Origin: Ruminococcaceae bacterium HV4-5-B5C
GTDB taxonomy: Bacteria; Bacillota; Clostridia; Oscillospirales; Acutalibacteraceae
Length of the DNA: 64,000 nt
Reading direction: 5' to 3'
Assembly (NCBI GenBank): GCA_900184925.1
Contig: FXYJ02000003.1
Coordinates: 248,001-312,000 of the forward strand
The notes under the pieces are model-generated. The model ran no database searches. It was given only the letters and a program-made list of their open reading frames with translations, and was not told the origin of the DNA. The position numbers and the translations under genes are program-made. Of the stretch, positions 1 through 9,824 are shown piece by piece (positions within the stretch are counted from its first letter, which is position 1; the number at the start of each line of letters is the position of its first letter).

Positions 1-1577
1 TTCTTTCAGCTCTTGTGGCTCTGACGTCAATGACGGCCACAGCCTGCTCCAGCAACGGCGGAACGGCAAGTTCCAAAGCGGCAGCCTCTGCGACGTCTTC
101 GCAGGCGGCGGCGAAGCCGAAGTCGGGCGGAACATTAAAAATTGCAACAGGCCAGACGCAGGCAGTCCTCGGCTATACGCCCAAGATCACGGCAAACGCC
201 GCGACCATGTATCTGAGACTTAATTTCGATTCTCTGCTCTTCTATGATGACAAGGGAAACCTGACGGCTGACCTTGCAGAGAAATGGGAAACGAGTCCTT
301 CTGACAAAACGCTGACCTTCCACCTTCGCGACGGAGTCAAGTTCTCCGACGGAACAGACTTTAACTCGGAAGCGGTCAAGTGGAACATCGAACAGTATCA
401 GGCTGCAAAACGGACGGAAACCGCCAATATCGAGTCTGTTGAAACACCGGATGCCAAGACGGCTGTTTTCCACCTCAAAACATGGGATTCATCCGCTCTT
501 ACGTCCATCGGTTACTTCGTGTACTATATGTCGCCGACAGCGGTCAAAGCACACGACGCAACCTGGGCGGAAAGCAACCCGGTCGGAACAGGGCCGTTTG
601 TCCTGACCGACTGGCAAAAGGGCGTCAGCATGAAATATGCTAAGAATACAAAATACTGGCGTTCAGGCGAGCCGTACCTTGACGGTATCAATGTTACCGT
701 TATTTCGGACGTTATGACCCTTGAGTCCACTCTTCAGAGCGGCGAAGCCGATATGATTCCTTACTGCGATATCACCAACCTGAAGGATCTTGCCGGCAAC
801 AGCAGCTATGTAAGAGAAACGAACACCAACGGCGTGGGAGTCGAAGGCTGGGGCCTGATTCCGAACAGCTCAGACCCGAAGTCTCCGTTCAGCAATGTCA
901 AGGTTCGTCAGGCAATGTGCTACGCGATCGACAACGAAAAGATCGTGAAAGCGGTCGGCTACGGATATATGAAGACGACAAACCAGTGGGCGGCTCCCGG
1001 CGCATCCACCTATAATAAGGACGTGCAGGGCTATCCCTACAATCCGACAAAAGCAAAGCAGCTTCTGACGGAAGCCGGCTATCCGAATGGCTTCGACACC
1101 AAGATTTATACCCTCTCGAGCGGATATTATGCAGATGCCATTACTGCCGCTTCGCAGGAACTCACCGAAGTCGGAATCCGTGCGAAGCCTGAAGTCACCG
1201 ACGCAACAAAGTATAACTCGATGATGGCAAACGGCTGCGACGGCATTATGCTTCACTTTAACTCCATCAGCCCGGACCTCGGCCTCTACATGGGCCGTCA
1301 TCTGGACCCGACCGGCGCTTTCTATGCAAAAATGATTCAGCACCCGCAGGACGCTCTTGACCTGCTGAGCCAGATTCGCTCGGCGGTTAATGAGAAGGCA
1401 AAGACCGACTATTCCATGCAGCTCCAGAAAATGATCTATGACCAGTATGCACTGTTTGGAAAGCCAATGGGTGTACAGACGATCAACACAATGAAAGCCA
1501 CCTATGTCATGGACGACAATTTCCACAAGGTGAACGCCGCAGCGTGGACACCGTGGAGCACCTGGCTGAATAAATAA
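1..1577 (+). CDS. ABC transporter substrate-binding lipoprotein, family 5 (5' end cut off)
   Basis: Extracellular solute-binding protein of the SBP_bac_5 (OppA/DppA) family, which delivers peptides or oligosaccharides to the membrane permeases encoded just downstream. The frame is open to the window edge and already inside a hydrophobic signal peptide (LSALVALTSMTATAC), so the true start lies upstream. The Cys is the likely lipidation site, although this lipobox is not a textbook one. A Ser/Ala-rich tether follows, then a family-typical body with the segments DLAEKWETSPSDKTLTFHLR and FSDGTDFNSEAVKWN. Close to full length (about 520 residues seen). It is first in an operon with two permeases and a fused ATPase. 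The substrate cannot be read from sequence; the following GH3 glycosidase suggests an oligosaccharide is as plausible as a peptide. Confidence 0.9.
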   Translation, partial: LSALVALTSMTATACSSNGGTASSKAAASATSSQAAAKPKSGGTLKIATGQTQAVLGYTPKITANAATMYLRLNFDSLLFYDDKGNLTADLAEKWETSPSDKTLTFHLRDGVKFSDGTDFNSEAVKWNIEQYQAAKRTETANIESVETPDAKTAVFHLKTWDSSALTSIGYFVYYMSPTAVKAHDATWAESNPVGTGPFVLTDWQKGVSMKYAKNTKYWRSGEPYLDGINVTVISDVMTLESTLQSGEADMIPYCDITNLKDLAGNSSYVRETNTNGVGVEGWGLIPNSSDPKSPFSNVKVRQAMCYAIDNEKIVKAVGYGYMKTTNQWAAPGASTYNKDVQGYPYNPTKAKQLLTEAGYPNGFDTKIYTLSSGYYADAITAASQELTEVGIRAKPEVTDATKYNSMMANGCDGIMLHFNSISPDLGLYMGRHLDPTGAFYAKMIQHPQDALDLLSQIRSAVNEKAKTDYSMQLQKMIYDQYALFGKPMGVQTINTMKATYVMDDNFHKVNAAAWTPWSTWLNK

Positions 1578-1712
1578 ACAAGGCAAAGCAGTTCGAGACG
1601 GGGGAAGGCTTTCAATGTCTTCCCCCGAATGGTTATCAGAGTTCCCGCCGGCGTTGCCTGACCGCCGCTTCGGCGGCACGGGGGCGGATATCATGGGATT
1701 GGAGAAAACAGA

Positions 1713-2660
1713 ATGGTAAGGCTCATATTGCGCAGAATCGGCCAATCGGTCGTAGTCCTGTTCCTTGTCACGTTAATGGTTTTTCTTGTTATGCATGCCA
1801 TGCCGGGCGATCCGGTTTCCCTTTATCTGGGGCCGACGGCAACACCGGATCAGATCCAGCTTTATACAAAAGAGTTTGGCTTTGACCAGCCCGTCCTGGT
1901 ACAGTACGGCAAATGGATCACCGGTTTGTTCCATGGGAATATGGGCAGATCAATCGCGTTTCAGGAAGACGTTGGTCCGCTGCTGGCGCAAAGAGTCGGG
2001 GTCACCCTGTCTGTTACGCTTCCCGCCTTTATTATTGCAGTGATTCTGGGCATCATCTTAGGGGTGATTGCGGCAGTCAATCACGGCAAGGCGGCCGACT
2101 CCGTTATTACATCACTGGCCAACATCGGTATTTCGGTACCGATCTTCTGGGTCGGTATTCTGCTCGTTTACTGGCTCAGCCTCAAAATGCACTGGCTCCC
2201 GGTACAGGGGTATACGCCGCTCTCCACAGACTTTGAGCTGGGAATTAAAAAGCTCATCATGCCGGTCTTTGTGCTTGCGCTCGGGCCGATGGCCAGCTTC
2301 ACGCGGCAGACGCGTTCCGCCATGCTGGAAGTTACGCAGCAGGATTATATCAGAACCGCAAGGTCGAAGGGCCTGAAAGAGAACACGGTGATCCGGGGGC
2401 ACGCATTGCGCAATGCCCTGATTCCGATTATTACACTGATGGGCATGTCCATCGGCGGTCTGATCGGCGGCACTGTGCTGATTGAGCAGCTGTATGTCAT
2501 TCCGGGTGTCGGCAGTATGATGATGACCGCTATTATGAATAAAGATTACATGGTCGTGCAGGATACCGTCTTTTTCATTGCGGCTGTTGTCGCCGTCTGC
2601 AACCTGATTGTGGACATCACCTATGGCTTCGTAGACCCGAGAATCCGGGCTGAGAATTAA
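1713..2660 (+). CDS. ABC transporter permease, DppB/OppB type
   Basis: Inner-membrane permease of the BPD_transp_1 superfamily, 315 residues, the usual length for DppB. It opens with the family-typical MVRLILRRIGQSVVVLFLVT helix, and the large loop carries GDPVSLYLGPTATPDQI. The cytoplasmic EAA loop, which docks on the ATPase, is visible near residue 225-250 (TARSKGLKENTVIRGHALRN). About six membrane segments. The start ATG has GGAG 8 bases upstream. It lies 135 bp after the binding protein and 12 bp before the second permease, so it is part of the same importer operon. Confidence 0.93.
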   Translation: MVRLILRRIGQSVVVLFLVTLMVFLVMHAMPGDPVSLYLGPTATPDQIQLYTKEFGFDQPVLVQYGKWITGLFHGNMGRSIAFQEDVGPLLAQRVGVTLSVTLPAFIIAVILGIILGVIAAVNHGKAADSVITSLANIGISVPIFWVGILLVYWLSLKMHWLPVQGYTPLSTDFELGIKKLIMPVFVLALGPMASFTRQTRSAMLEVTQQDYIRTARSKGLKENTVIRGHALRNALIPIITLMGMSIGGLIGGTVLIEQLYVIPGVGSMMMTAIMNKDYMVVQDTVFFIAAVVAVCNLIVDITYGFVDPRIRAEN

Positions 2661-2672
2661 AGGAGGATAGCT

Positions 2673-3593
2673 ATGCTGAACACAAAAAGCAATGTTGAAG
2701 CGGCTCAGGCACTGTCCTCTTCGAATCAGTCCAGGGCGCAAAGTGCCCGGAAAGAGCGTTCCAGACAGTTCCGGAAAGCTTTTTTCGCCCGCAAGCCGGT
2801 GGTCTTCGCTTTTGGTATTGTCGTCGTTATGGTACTGCTTGCCCTGCTGGCGCCGGTGATTTCACCGTGCAGTCCTTATGAGCAGGATCTGAACAATATT
2901 CTTGCCGGCCCGTCGCCGGCGCATCTTCTGGGCACGGACGGGCTTGGACGCGACACGCTGTCCAGAATCTTTTACGGGACACAGGTCTCTCTCTCCGTCG
3001 GCCTTGTTTCCACAGCCATCGCAGGAGCCATTGGAATTGCGCTGGGCCTGATTGCAGGATATGTCGGGGGCTGGGTTGACAGTCTCATCATGCGTGTCAT
3101 GGACGCCATGATGTCGATTCCTCTGGTGATCATGGCTCTGTTCCTCGGAAGCGTTCTGGGCAAGGGCCTCGGCAATGTCATGCTGAGCATCGGCATCGTT
3201 ATGATCCCGGGCTATGCGCGGCTGACGCGCGGGCAGGTCATGGGCGTAAAACAGCTCGACTTTGTCACCGCCGCCAAGATCGGGGGCGCCACAAAATTCA
3301 CCAATACCGTAAAACATATTTTCCCGAACAGCCTTTCGCCGAATATTGTTCTTGCAACCATGAACTTCGGCAGCGCGATTCTGATTGAAGCTTCCCTCAG
3401 CTTTTTGGGGATGGGAATCAACCCGCCAACGGCATCCTGGGGCGCGATGGTAAGTGACGGATATAAATTTCTGAACCGCGACCCGGTACTGGCAATTGTT
3501 CCCGGTATTTTTATCATGTTGACCGTCTGGGCGTTCAATATCGTCGGCGATGCGCTGCGTGACGCGCTGGACCCGAGACTGAGAGGAGCTTGA
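2673..3593 (+). CDS. ABC transporter permease, DppC/OppC type
   Basis: Second membrane permease of the importer, 306 residues, DppC family. A soluble N-terminus of about 35 residues (Ser/Arg-rich) precedes the first membrane helix (PVVFAFGIVVVMVLLALLAP), and the OppC_N motif SPYEQDLNNILAGPSPAHLLGTDGLGRD-like region is present. The EAA loop is around residue 195-220 (AAKIGGATKFTNTVKHIFPN). A perfect AGGAGG ribosome binding site lies 6 bases before ATG. Its stop overlaps the upstream context of the next gene, whose ATG comes 3 bases after this TGA, indicating tight coupling. Confidence 0.93.
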   Translation: MLNTKSNVEAAQALSSSNQSRAQSARKERSRQFRKAFFARKPVVFAFGIVVVMVLLALLAPVISPCSPYEQDLNNILAGPSPAHLLGTDGLGRDTLSRIFYGTQVSLSVGLVSTAIAGAIGIALGLIAGYVGGWVDSLIMRVMDAMMSIPLVIMALFLGSVLGKGLGNVMLSIGIVMIPGYARLTRGQVMGVKQLDFVTAAKIGGATKFTNTVKHIFPNSLSPNIVLATMNFGSAILIEASLSFLGMGINPPTASWGAMVSDGYKFLNRDPVLAIVPGIFIMLTVWAFNIVGDALRDALDPRLRGA

Positions 3594-3595
3594 GA

Positions 3596-5623
3596 ATGTC
3601 GCATCTTCTAGAAGTGAAGAACCTCCAAACGGAGTTTAAGCAGAGCAAAGGAATTCTGAAAGCTGTAAACGGTGTTTCCTACCATGTCGATGAAGGCGAA
3701 ATCATCGCTTTCGTCGGTGAGAGCGGAAGCGGAAAGTCCGTTACGCAGTATTCGAGCCTCCAGCTGATCCCCACACCGCCGGGGGAAATTACGGGCGGAG
3801 AGATTCTGTTTGAGGGCCATGATCTTCTGAAATACAAGCCGACGGGCGAAGAAATGCGCAAGGTCCGCGGAGGAAAGATCGGCGTGGTGTTTCAGGAACC
3901 AATGACTTCTCTCAACCCGGTGCTGACTATCGGCAGGCAGCTCGAAGAAAGCATTCGGCTTCACCTGAAGCTGGACCACGCCGCGTCGCATGCGAGAGCG
4001 GTTGAACTGCTGGGGAAAGTCGGCATTTCCGACCCGGAAAGCCGCCTCAAGGAATATCCGCACGAATTCTCCGGCGGAATGCGGCAGAGAATCATGATCG
4101 CCATCGCGCTTTCCTGCGAGCCGAAACTGCTGATTGCGGATGAGGCCACAACGGCCCTCGACGTTACCACGCAGGCGCAGATTCTGGAACTGATGAAAAA
4201 CATTGTGAAGGAAACGAAAACGGCGCTCATTCTTGTAACGCATAATCTCAGCATTGTGGCCCGCTACGCGGACCGCGTTTATGTAATGTATGCCGGCGAG
4301 ATCGTGGAAAACGGCACGACGGAGGAAATCTTCAAAAGCCCGAGCCACCCGTATACCATCGGACTGATGAATGCCGTTCCGAGCCTGACCGACCCGAAAG
4401 ACCGGAAACTTGTGCCGATTGAAGGCTTCGTCACGAACCTTGTCAACCGGAAAGACCAGTGCGCTTTCCTCAACCGCTGCCCCTACGCAGAAGAGAGCTG
4501 CGGAACCCTTCCGGATCCGCTGCTGAAACCGGTCGAGGGAGAGGATAACCATTTCGCAGCCTGCCACCGCAAAATCACCAAGGAGGCGAAGCGGACAAAG
4601 GCTGCCGTTGACTCTACCAGAGAGGTCAAGGCGTTTACCGAGGAAGCAAAAAAGGACCCGATTCTGAAGGTGGAACACCTGAAGATGTATTTCCCGGTTT
4701 ACGGCGGGATGCTGCATAAGGAAGTCGGCCAGATCAAGGCTGTCGACGACGTCAGTTTTGAGGTTTACCGCGGTGAGACGTTCGGTCTCGTCGGGGAATC
4801 CGGCTGCGGAAAGTCGACGGTTGCGAGAACGGTTCTCCGGCTGAACCACGCGACGGACGGCAAGATCATTTTTGACGGCAACGACATCACTCATCTGAAC
4901 GATACGGAGCTGCTGCCTTCCCGCCGCAATATGTCCATGATCTTTCAGGATCCTTTCGGCTCGCTCGACCCGCGTCAGCGTGCCGGGGATATCGTGATGG
5001 AACCCATGAAGAACTTCAAGCTGAAGATGACAAGGGAAGAAATGGATCACCGTGTGGAGGAACTTTTCCGCGTCGTTGGGCTTGACCCGGCCTACCGCGA
5101 CCGCGTGCCGCATGAATTTTCAGGCGGACAGCGGCAGAGGCTTGTGATTGCCCGCTCGCTTTCCACGGATCCGTCCTTCATTGTGTGCGACGAGGCGATC
5201 TCCGCACTTGACGTCTCCATTCAGGCGCAGGTCATCAACCTGCTGGAAGAGCTCCAGCAGCAGCTCGGCCTGACTTACCTCTTTATTGCCCATGACCTTT
5301 CTGTTGTGCGCCACATCAGCGACAGAGTCGGCGTGATGTATATGGGGCGGCTCGTTGAACTGGCGGACTGGAAATCGCTGTATGATCACCCCATGCATCC
5401 TTACACACAGGCACTGCTTGACTCTGTTCCCGTCCCCGACCCGGACGTTGAGGCTGGCCGTGAAACGAAAATTATTAAAGGCGAAGTACCCAGCATGATG
5501 CACCGCCCGTCCGGCTGTGCTTTCTCAAGCCGGTGCCCGCATGCGACCGAAGCCTGCCGCAGGGAAGCCCCGCCTCTGGTTGAAAAAGAACCGGGCCATC
5601 GCGTTGCCTGCATTCTTGCCTGA
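3596..5623 (+). CDS. Fused double ABC ATPase, DppD-DppF type
   Basis: A single 675-residue chain carrying both importer ATPases, which Opp/Dpp systems usually encode as two genes. Half one has Walker A GESGSGKS near residue 41, signature FSGGMRQR near 158 and Walker [13 protein letters not shown] near 180. Half two has GESGCGKS near 400, FSGGQRQR near 507 and [11 protein letters not shown] near 529. Each half ends in an oligo/dipeptide C-terminal domain with the Cys-rich pattern C..(5)CP..(4-5)C ([28 protein letters not shown]), seen in DppD and DppF. Residues about 320-355 form a charged linker. ATG 3596 is preferred over the in-frame TTG 6 bases earlier, because the upstream GAGGAGC gives it proper spacing. 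Both catalytic sites look intact. Confidence 0.93.
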   Translation: MSHLLEVKNLQTEFKQSKGILKAVNGVSYHVDEGEIIAFVGESGSGKSVTQYSSLQLIPTPPGEITGGEILFEGHDLLKYKPTGEEMRKVRGGKIGVVFQEPMTSLNPVLTIGRQLEESIRLHLKLDHAASHARAVELLGKVGISDPESRLKEYPHEFSGGMRQRIMIAIALSCEPKLLIADEATTALDVTTQAQILELMKNIVKETKTALILVTHNLSIVARYADRVYVMYAGEIVENGTTEEIFKSPSHPYTIGLMNAVPSLTDPKDRKLVPIEGFVTNLVNRKDQCAFLNRCPYAEESCGTLPDPLLKPVEGEDNHFAACHRKITKEAKRTKAAVDSTREVKAFTEEAKKDPILKVEHLKMYFPVYGGMLHKEVGQIKAVDDVSFEVYRGETFGLVGESGCGKSTVARTVLRLNHATDGKIIFDGNDITHLNDTELLPSRRNMSMIFQDPFGSLDPRQRAGDIVMEPMKNFKLKMTREEMDHRVEELFRVVGLDPAYRDRVPHEFSGGQRQRLVIARSLSTDPSFIVCDEAISALDVSIQAQVINLLEELQQQLGLTYLFIAHDLSVVRHISDRVGVMYMGRLVELADWKSLYDHPMHPYTQALLDSVPVPDPDVEAGRETKIIKGEVPSMMHRPSGCAFSSRCPHATEACRREAPPLVEKEPGHRVACILA

Positions 5624-5656
5624 CTGCAAACTGTTTGAAGAAAGGGAATCATTGGC

Positions 5657-7912
5657 ATGAAACTCGATATCGAATACCTTTTGAAAAATCTGACCCTTGA
5701 GGAAAAGGCCGGTCTCTGCTCCGGCGCCGACAACTGGTTTACGAAAGCGGTGGAGCGCCTCGGGCTGCCGTCCATCATGATGACAGACGGCCCTCACGGC
5801 CTGCGGAAGCAGGCCGGAAGCGGCGACAACCTGGGCCTCGAGGAGAGTGTGAAGGCTGTCTGCTTCCCTGCGGGATGCGCGCTTGCCTCCAGCTTTGACC
5901 GCGGACTGATGCAAGAAGTGGGTGACCACCTCGGTGAAGAAGCCCGTTCGGAGAGCGTGCATACGCTGCTAGGCCCGGCGATTAACATGAAACGCAGCCC
6001 TCTCTGCGGAAGAAACTTTGAGTACCTTTCGGAAGACCCGTATCAGGCCGGGGAAATGGCGTCCGGTTATGTGAAGGGAGTCCAGGGCCGTCATGTCGGC
6101 GTCTGCGTGAAGCACTTCGCGGCAAACAGTCAGGAGAGCCGCCGCATGAGCATCAGCGCGCGCGTCGACGAACGCACGCTGCGTGAGATTTACCTCACCG
6201 CGTTTGAAAAAGTGGTCCGCCAGGCTTCGCCCTGGTCGCTGATGTGCTCCTACAACCGGATTAACGGCGTTTACTCCTGCGAAAACGACTGGCTTTTGAA
6301 TCATATGCTCCGCGACGAGTGGGGCTTCGACGGCATCGTCATGTCCGACTGGGGTGCTGTGAATGACCGCTGCCGTTCGCTGAAAGCCGGACTCAATCTC
6401 GAAATGCCGTACAGCAGAGGAGTCAACGACGCGAAAATTGTCGCAGCTGTGAAAAATGGCGAACTGGATGAAGAAATTCTGAACAAGTCGGTCAGAGAAT
6501 TGCTTGAGTGGATCGGGAAAGGGCTGGACGACGTTCCCGCTGCTCCGTATGACAAAGAGGCGCACCATGCTTTTGCACGCCGCGCGGCCGGAGAAAGCGC
6601 CGTTCTTCTGAAAAACGACGGGCTTCTGCCCCTCAAAAAAGGCTGCAAAGTGGCGTTTATCGGCGGCTTTGCGAAAGCACCCCGCTATCAGGGGGGCGGC
6701 TCAAGCCATATCAACAGCTTCCGTGTGTCGGACGCTCTCGAAGCGGCGAAGGGCATTCCGAACATCACGTATTCCAAGGGGGTAAAGGATGACGGCGTCA
6801 CCGCGGATGCCGAACTGTTTGCCGAAGCGGTTCGCAATGCGAAAGAAGCCGAGGCGGCGGTGATTTTTGCGGGACTGCCCGACAGCTTTGAATCCGAGGG
6901 ATACGACCGCACCCATATGGACCTGCCCGAGTGCCAGAACGAACTGATCAAAGCGGTTGCGAAGGTTCAGCCCAACACGGTGGTGGTGCTTCACAACGGC
7001 AGCCCCGTCACGATGCCGTGGGTCGAAGACGTCGCTTCCATCCTGGAAATGTATCTCGGCGGTCAGGCGGTGGGCGGAGCGGAAGTCGACCTGCTTTACG
7101 GCGACGTCAACCCGAGCGGAAAGCTCGCGGAGACTTTCCCGCTGCGTCTGGAGGACACACCCTCCTACCTGAATTTCCCCGGCGAAAGACGGGAAGTTTC
7201 TTACGGAGAAGGCATCTTTATCGGCTACCGCTGGTACGACGCGCGCAAAATGCAGGTTCTGTTCCCGTTTGGCTACGGACTTTCCTACACCTCGTTCGAG
7301 GTTTCCGGTCTTTCGCTTTCTCGCAGCGAGATGAAAGATACAGATACCCTTCTGGTTCGGGTGTCGGTTAAAAATACCGGCAAGGTTTCCGGCAAAGAAG
7401 TCGTGCAGATTTATGTCGGCGCCGCCGAAGACAGCGACGCGGTGCGGCCCGTCCGCGAGCTGAAAGGCTTTGTTAAGGTGGCTTTGGAACCGGGCGAAGA
7501 GAAAACGGTTGAATTTACACTGGACAAGAGAAGCTTTGCCGTCTTTGACTCCGAAGAGGGAGAATGGGTGATACCGGACGGAAACTACCGCATCTATGCG
7601 GGTAACTCCAGCCGTAATCTTCCGCTGTCCGCCGATGTGAAAATCACCGGCGCACAGAAGGCTGCGCTCGTTCTGCAGGAATTCACGACGATAGGCGATG
7701 TCCTTCGCTGCCCCGGCGGCAAAGAAGCGATGGAACCCATTATCGCCAAAGTGGCGAAGGCTTTCGGAGTGCACGACGACGCTCTCGGCGATGGCTTTGG
7801 TAAAATGGTGGACAGGATGATGCAGGAGATGCCGCTTCACAGCATCTGCAGTTTCGCGCCTGTTGGAATGGATGAAATCAAACAGGCTCTGAGCGGAATT
7901 CTGCAGGAATAA
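5657..7912 (+). CDS. Glycoside hydrolase family 3 beta-glucosidase-type enzyme
   Basis: 751-residue GH3 enzyme, expected to release terminal beta-linked sugars from oligosaccharides. The N-terminal barrel (about 1-300) contains KHFAANSQESRRM and the nucleophile region GIVMSDWGAVND near residue 230, where the Asp is the catalytic base. The second alpha/beta domain (about 315-530) includes GGGSSHINSF and GYDRTHMDLP, and a fibronectin-III-like domain follows (about 580-660). The last 90 residues form an extra tail rarely seen in minimal GH3 proteins. No signal peptide, so it probably acts in the cytoplasm. It begins 33 bp after the ATPase gene, so it is probably co-transcribed with the importer and processes the imported sugar. 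The exact substrate (beta-glucoside or xyloside) is not decidable here. Confidence 0.92.
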   Translation: MKLDIEYLLKNLTLEEKAGLCSGADNWFTKAVERLGLPSIMMTDGPHGLRKQAGSGDNLGLEESVKAVCFPAGCALASSFDRGLMQEVGDHLGEEARSESVHTLLGPAINMKRSPLCGRNFEYLSEDPYQAGEMASGYVKGVQGRHVGVCVKHFAANSQESRRMSISARVDERTLREIYLTAFEKVVRQASPWSLMCSYNRINGVYSCENDWLLNHMLRDEWGFDGIVMSDWGAVNDRCRSLKAGLNLEMPYSRGVNDAKIVAAVKNGELDEEILNKSVRELLEWIGKGLDDVPAAPYDKEAHHAFARRAAGESAVLLKNDGLLPLKKGCKVAFIGGFAKAPRYQGGGSSHINSFRVSDALEAAKGIPNITYSKGVKDDGVTADAELFAEAVRNAKEAEAAVIFAGLPDSFESEGYDRTHMDLPECQNELIKAVAKVQPNTVVVLHNGSPVTMPWVEDVASILEMYLGGQAVGGAEVDLLYGDVNPSGKLAETFPLRLEDTPSYLNFPGERREVSYGEGIFIGYRWYDARKMQVLFPFGYGLSYTSFEVSGLSLSRSEMKDTDTLLVRVSVKNTGKVSGKEVVQIYVGAAEDSDAVRPVRELKGFVKVALEPGEEKTVEFTLDKRSFAVFDSEEGEWVIPDGNYRIYAGNSSRNLPLSADVKITGAQKAALVLQEFTTIGDVLRCPGGKEAMEPIIAKVAKAFGVHDDALGDGFGKMVDRMMQEMPLHSICSFAPVGMDEIKQALSGILQE

Positions 7913-7929
7913 GAGCGATTGTTGGATTT

Positions 7930-7970
7930 GCCCGTGAACATTTCGGTGCTTTTACAAAATGTTCGCGGGC
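7930..7970 (+). terminator. Hairpin after GH3 gene, probable terminator
   Basis: A 14-bp stem (GCCCGTGAACATTT against AAATGTTCGCGGGC, one G-T pair) with a 13-base loop begins 17 bp after the GH3 stop. There is no T-tract, so it may instead stabilise the mRNA end. Confidence 0.45.
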
Positions 7971-7974
7971 GCTC

Positions 7975-8003
7975 TTGACAAAACAAAAGACGAGGTATAT
8001 CAT
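7975..8003 (+). promoter_or_regulatory. Sigma-A promoter of the AtuA-like operon
   Basis: TTGACA (7975-7980), a 17-base spacer and TATCAT (7998-8003) form a near-consensus housekeeping promoter 111 bp before the AtuA-like gene. The inverted-repeat operator starts at the last base of the -10 box, so a bound repressor would block initiation. Confidence 0.8.
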
Positions 8004-8037
8004 TTAGTAGAACGTTGCACTACTACGTTCTACTAAA
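8003..8037. promoter_or_regulatory. 13-bp inverted repeat, probable repressor operator
   Basis: TTTAGTAGAACGT (8003-8015) and its exact complement ACGTTCTACTAAA (8025-8037) flank a 9-base spacer. The element covers the expected transcription start and early leader of the AtuA-like operon. A perfect 13-bp match this close to a consensus promoter suggests a dimeric repressor site. As RNA it could also form a hairpin, but no T-tract follows. No cognate regulator gene is adjacent. Confidence 0.7.
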
Positions 8038-8113
8038 ACCAGGCAACGCTCCCGCAACTTTGGAGACAGAGGATGTGGGTGTCCAGTTTTTTCTTCAATA
8101 AGGGGGTAAAAAC

Positions 8114-9481
8114 ATGCGCAAAGTATCGATCGGCGGCGGCCAGGGATTCTGGGGAGACAGCAACGACGCTGCCATACACATGGTGCACGAGGGCAATTTG
8201 AACTACCTTGCGTGCGACTATCTGGCTGAGCTGACGCTCTCCATTATGGAGCGACAGAAGCTCAAGCACCCCGAGGCGGGGTTCGCAAAAGATTTTATTA
8301 ACCTTTACCGTGCAATCGGTGCGGAAAGCTTCCGCAAACACATCCGCATCCTGACGAATGCGGGCGGCATGAATATTACGGGCGCCGTGGCTCAGGTGAA
8401 ACAGGTGGCGGAAGACAACGGCCTGCATGGCCTTAAGGTCGGGTATGTTCTCGGCGACGACATGAAAGCCAAGATTCCGGAGCTCCTCGCGGATGGCGTC
8501 GAGTTTAAGAATATGGACGATGTCGGTGACTTTAAGGATATTCAGGACAAAATCCTGAATGCCAACGTCTACTACGGCCATGAACCGATTGTGGAGTGCC
8601 TCGAAAAAGGCGCCGATGTGGTTCTGACCGGAAGAGCAACCGATTCCTCGCTGTTCCTGTCGCCGATCATGCATGAGCTCGGCTGGGCGGAGGACGACTG
8701 GGACAACCTCGCCCGCGGAATCATGGCCGGCCATCTTCTGGAGTGCGGCGGGCAGGGCTCAGGCGGCAACTTCCAGTATGACTGGCGCAGCGTTCCCGAT
8801 ATGGACGACCTCGGTTTCCCGATCGCGGAAATTTCCGACGACGATTTCCATATCACAAAGGCTCCGAACTGCGGCGGCCTCATCACGGAACAGACCTGCA
8901 AAGAGCAGATGCTTTATGAAATTCATGACCCAGCCAACTACATCACTCCGGATGTTATTGCGGACGTCAGCCACGCAACTCTGCAGCAGGACGGCAAAGA
9001 CCGTGTCCGTGTCGGTCACGTCAAGGGCAAGACCCGCCCGGATATGCTCAAGCTGTGTGTCGGCTTCCATGCCGGTTACAAGGTGGCAACCTACCTGAGT
9101 TTCGCTTGGCCGGATGCGTACGAAAAGGCGCAGTATGCCGCGGAAATTATCATGAAAAAGATGAAGCGCAAGAACCTCAGGACGGAAGATATTCGCATTG
9201 ATTACGTGGGACTGAACGCGCTGCACCTCGGTGTCGCCGATATGAGCCCCGAAGTTGTGAAAAACCTGAATGAAGTAGTCCTCAGAATCGCAATCCGCAC
9301 CGTCGACAAGGAAGAAGCCCAGAAGATCGTCCCCGAGATTTCTCCGCTTCAGCTGAACGGCCCTCCGGGTGCAAGCTTCTTCGGCGGACGTGCCCATGTT
9401 CAGGAGGTAATCGGTCTGTGGCCGACCCTTATCCCGCGCGACGCGGTGAAACTGACTTCGAATATTCTGGAGGTGGAATGA
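8114..9481 (+). CDS. AtuA family protein (DUF1446)
   Basis: 455-residue member of the acyclic terpene utilisation AtuA / DUF1446 family. Family features include the opening IGGGQGFWGDSNDAA, the stretch LACDYLAELTLSI, DVVLTGRATDSSLFLSPI and GHLLECGGQGSGG. AtuA is required for citronellol/geraniol catabolism in Pseudomonas, but its reaction is not established, and homologues occur in many non-terpene contexts. Ribosome binding site AAGGGGG is 7-8 bases before ATG. The gene is followed one base after its stop by the short AtuA C-terminal-like gene and then a CoA-transferase. Together they suggest activation and rearrangement of an unidentified acid as its CoA thioester. Cytosolic, no signal peptide. 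Confidence 0.85.
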   Translation: MRKVSIGGGQGFWGDSNDAAIHMVHEGNLNYLACDYLAELTLSIMERQKLKHPEAGFAKDFINLYRAIGAESFRKHIRILTNAGGMNITGAVAQVKQVAEDNGLHGLKVGYVLGDDMKAKIPELLADGVEFKNMDDVGDFKDIQDKILNANVYYGHEPIVECLEKGADVVLTGRATDSSLFLSPIMHELGWAEDDWDNLARGIMAGHLLECGGQGSGGNFQYDWRSVPDMDDLGFPIAEISDDDFHITKAPNCGGLITEQTCKEQMLYEIHDPANYITPDVIADVSHATLQQDGKDRVRVGHVKGKTRPDMLKLCVGFHAGYKVATYLSFAWPDAYEKAQYAAEIIMKKMKRKNLRTEDIRIDYVGLNALHLGVADMSPEVVKNLNEVVLRIAIRTVDKEEAQKIVPEISPLQLNGPPGASFFGGRAHVQEVIGLWPTLIPRDAVKLTSNILEVE

Positions 9482-9482
9482 G

Positions 9483-9806
9483 ATGCCGGAAATCTATCTG
9501 AAGGATATTGCGCACGGAAGATCCGGTGACAAGGGCGACACCAGCAACGTCTGCGTCTTTGCCCGCAAGCCGGAGTATTACGAAATCATTAAGCGTGAAG
9601 TCACGGTCGAAAAGGTCAAGGAGTATTTCGGCGACATGGTAAAAGGGGAGGTCACCCGTTATGAGGTGGATTCCCTCAACGGCCTGAACTTTGTCATGAA
9701 GCATGCGCTCGGCGGCGGGGCTACTCTGTCCCTCCGACTCGACAGCCTCGGGAAGTCCATGGGTTCCGCTTTCATGAGAATGAAAATCCACGTTGATAAA
9801 ATTTGA
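9483..9806 (+). CDS. AtuA C-terminal domain-like small protein
   Basis: 107-residue protein matching the C-terminal domain that is fused to DUF1446 in some AtuA proteins and separate in others. It starts PEIYLKDIAHGRSGDKGDTSNVCVFARKPEYY; the GRSGDKGD..N motif is characteristic of this domain. It overlaps the context of the preceding gene almost completely (its ATG starts one base after the upstream TGA), so the two chains are probably made in equal amounts and form one complex. The GGGATLSLRLDSLGKSMG segment near the C-terminus is also family-typical. Reaction unknown. Confidence 0.82.
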   Translation: MPEIYLKDIAHGRSGDKGDTSNVCVFARKPEYYEIIKREVTVEKVKEYFGDMVKGEVTRYEVDSLNGLNFVMKHALGGGATLSLRLDSLGKSMGSAFMRMKIHVDKI

Positions 9807-9824
9807 AAGCGAGAAGGAACGGGC

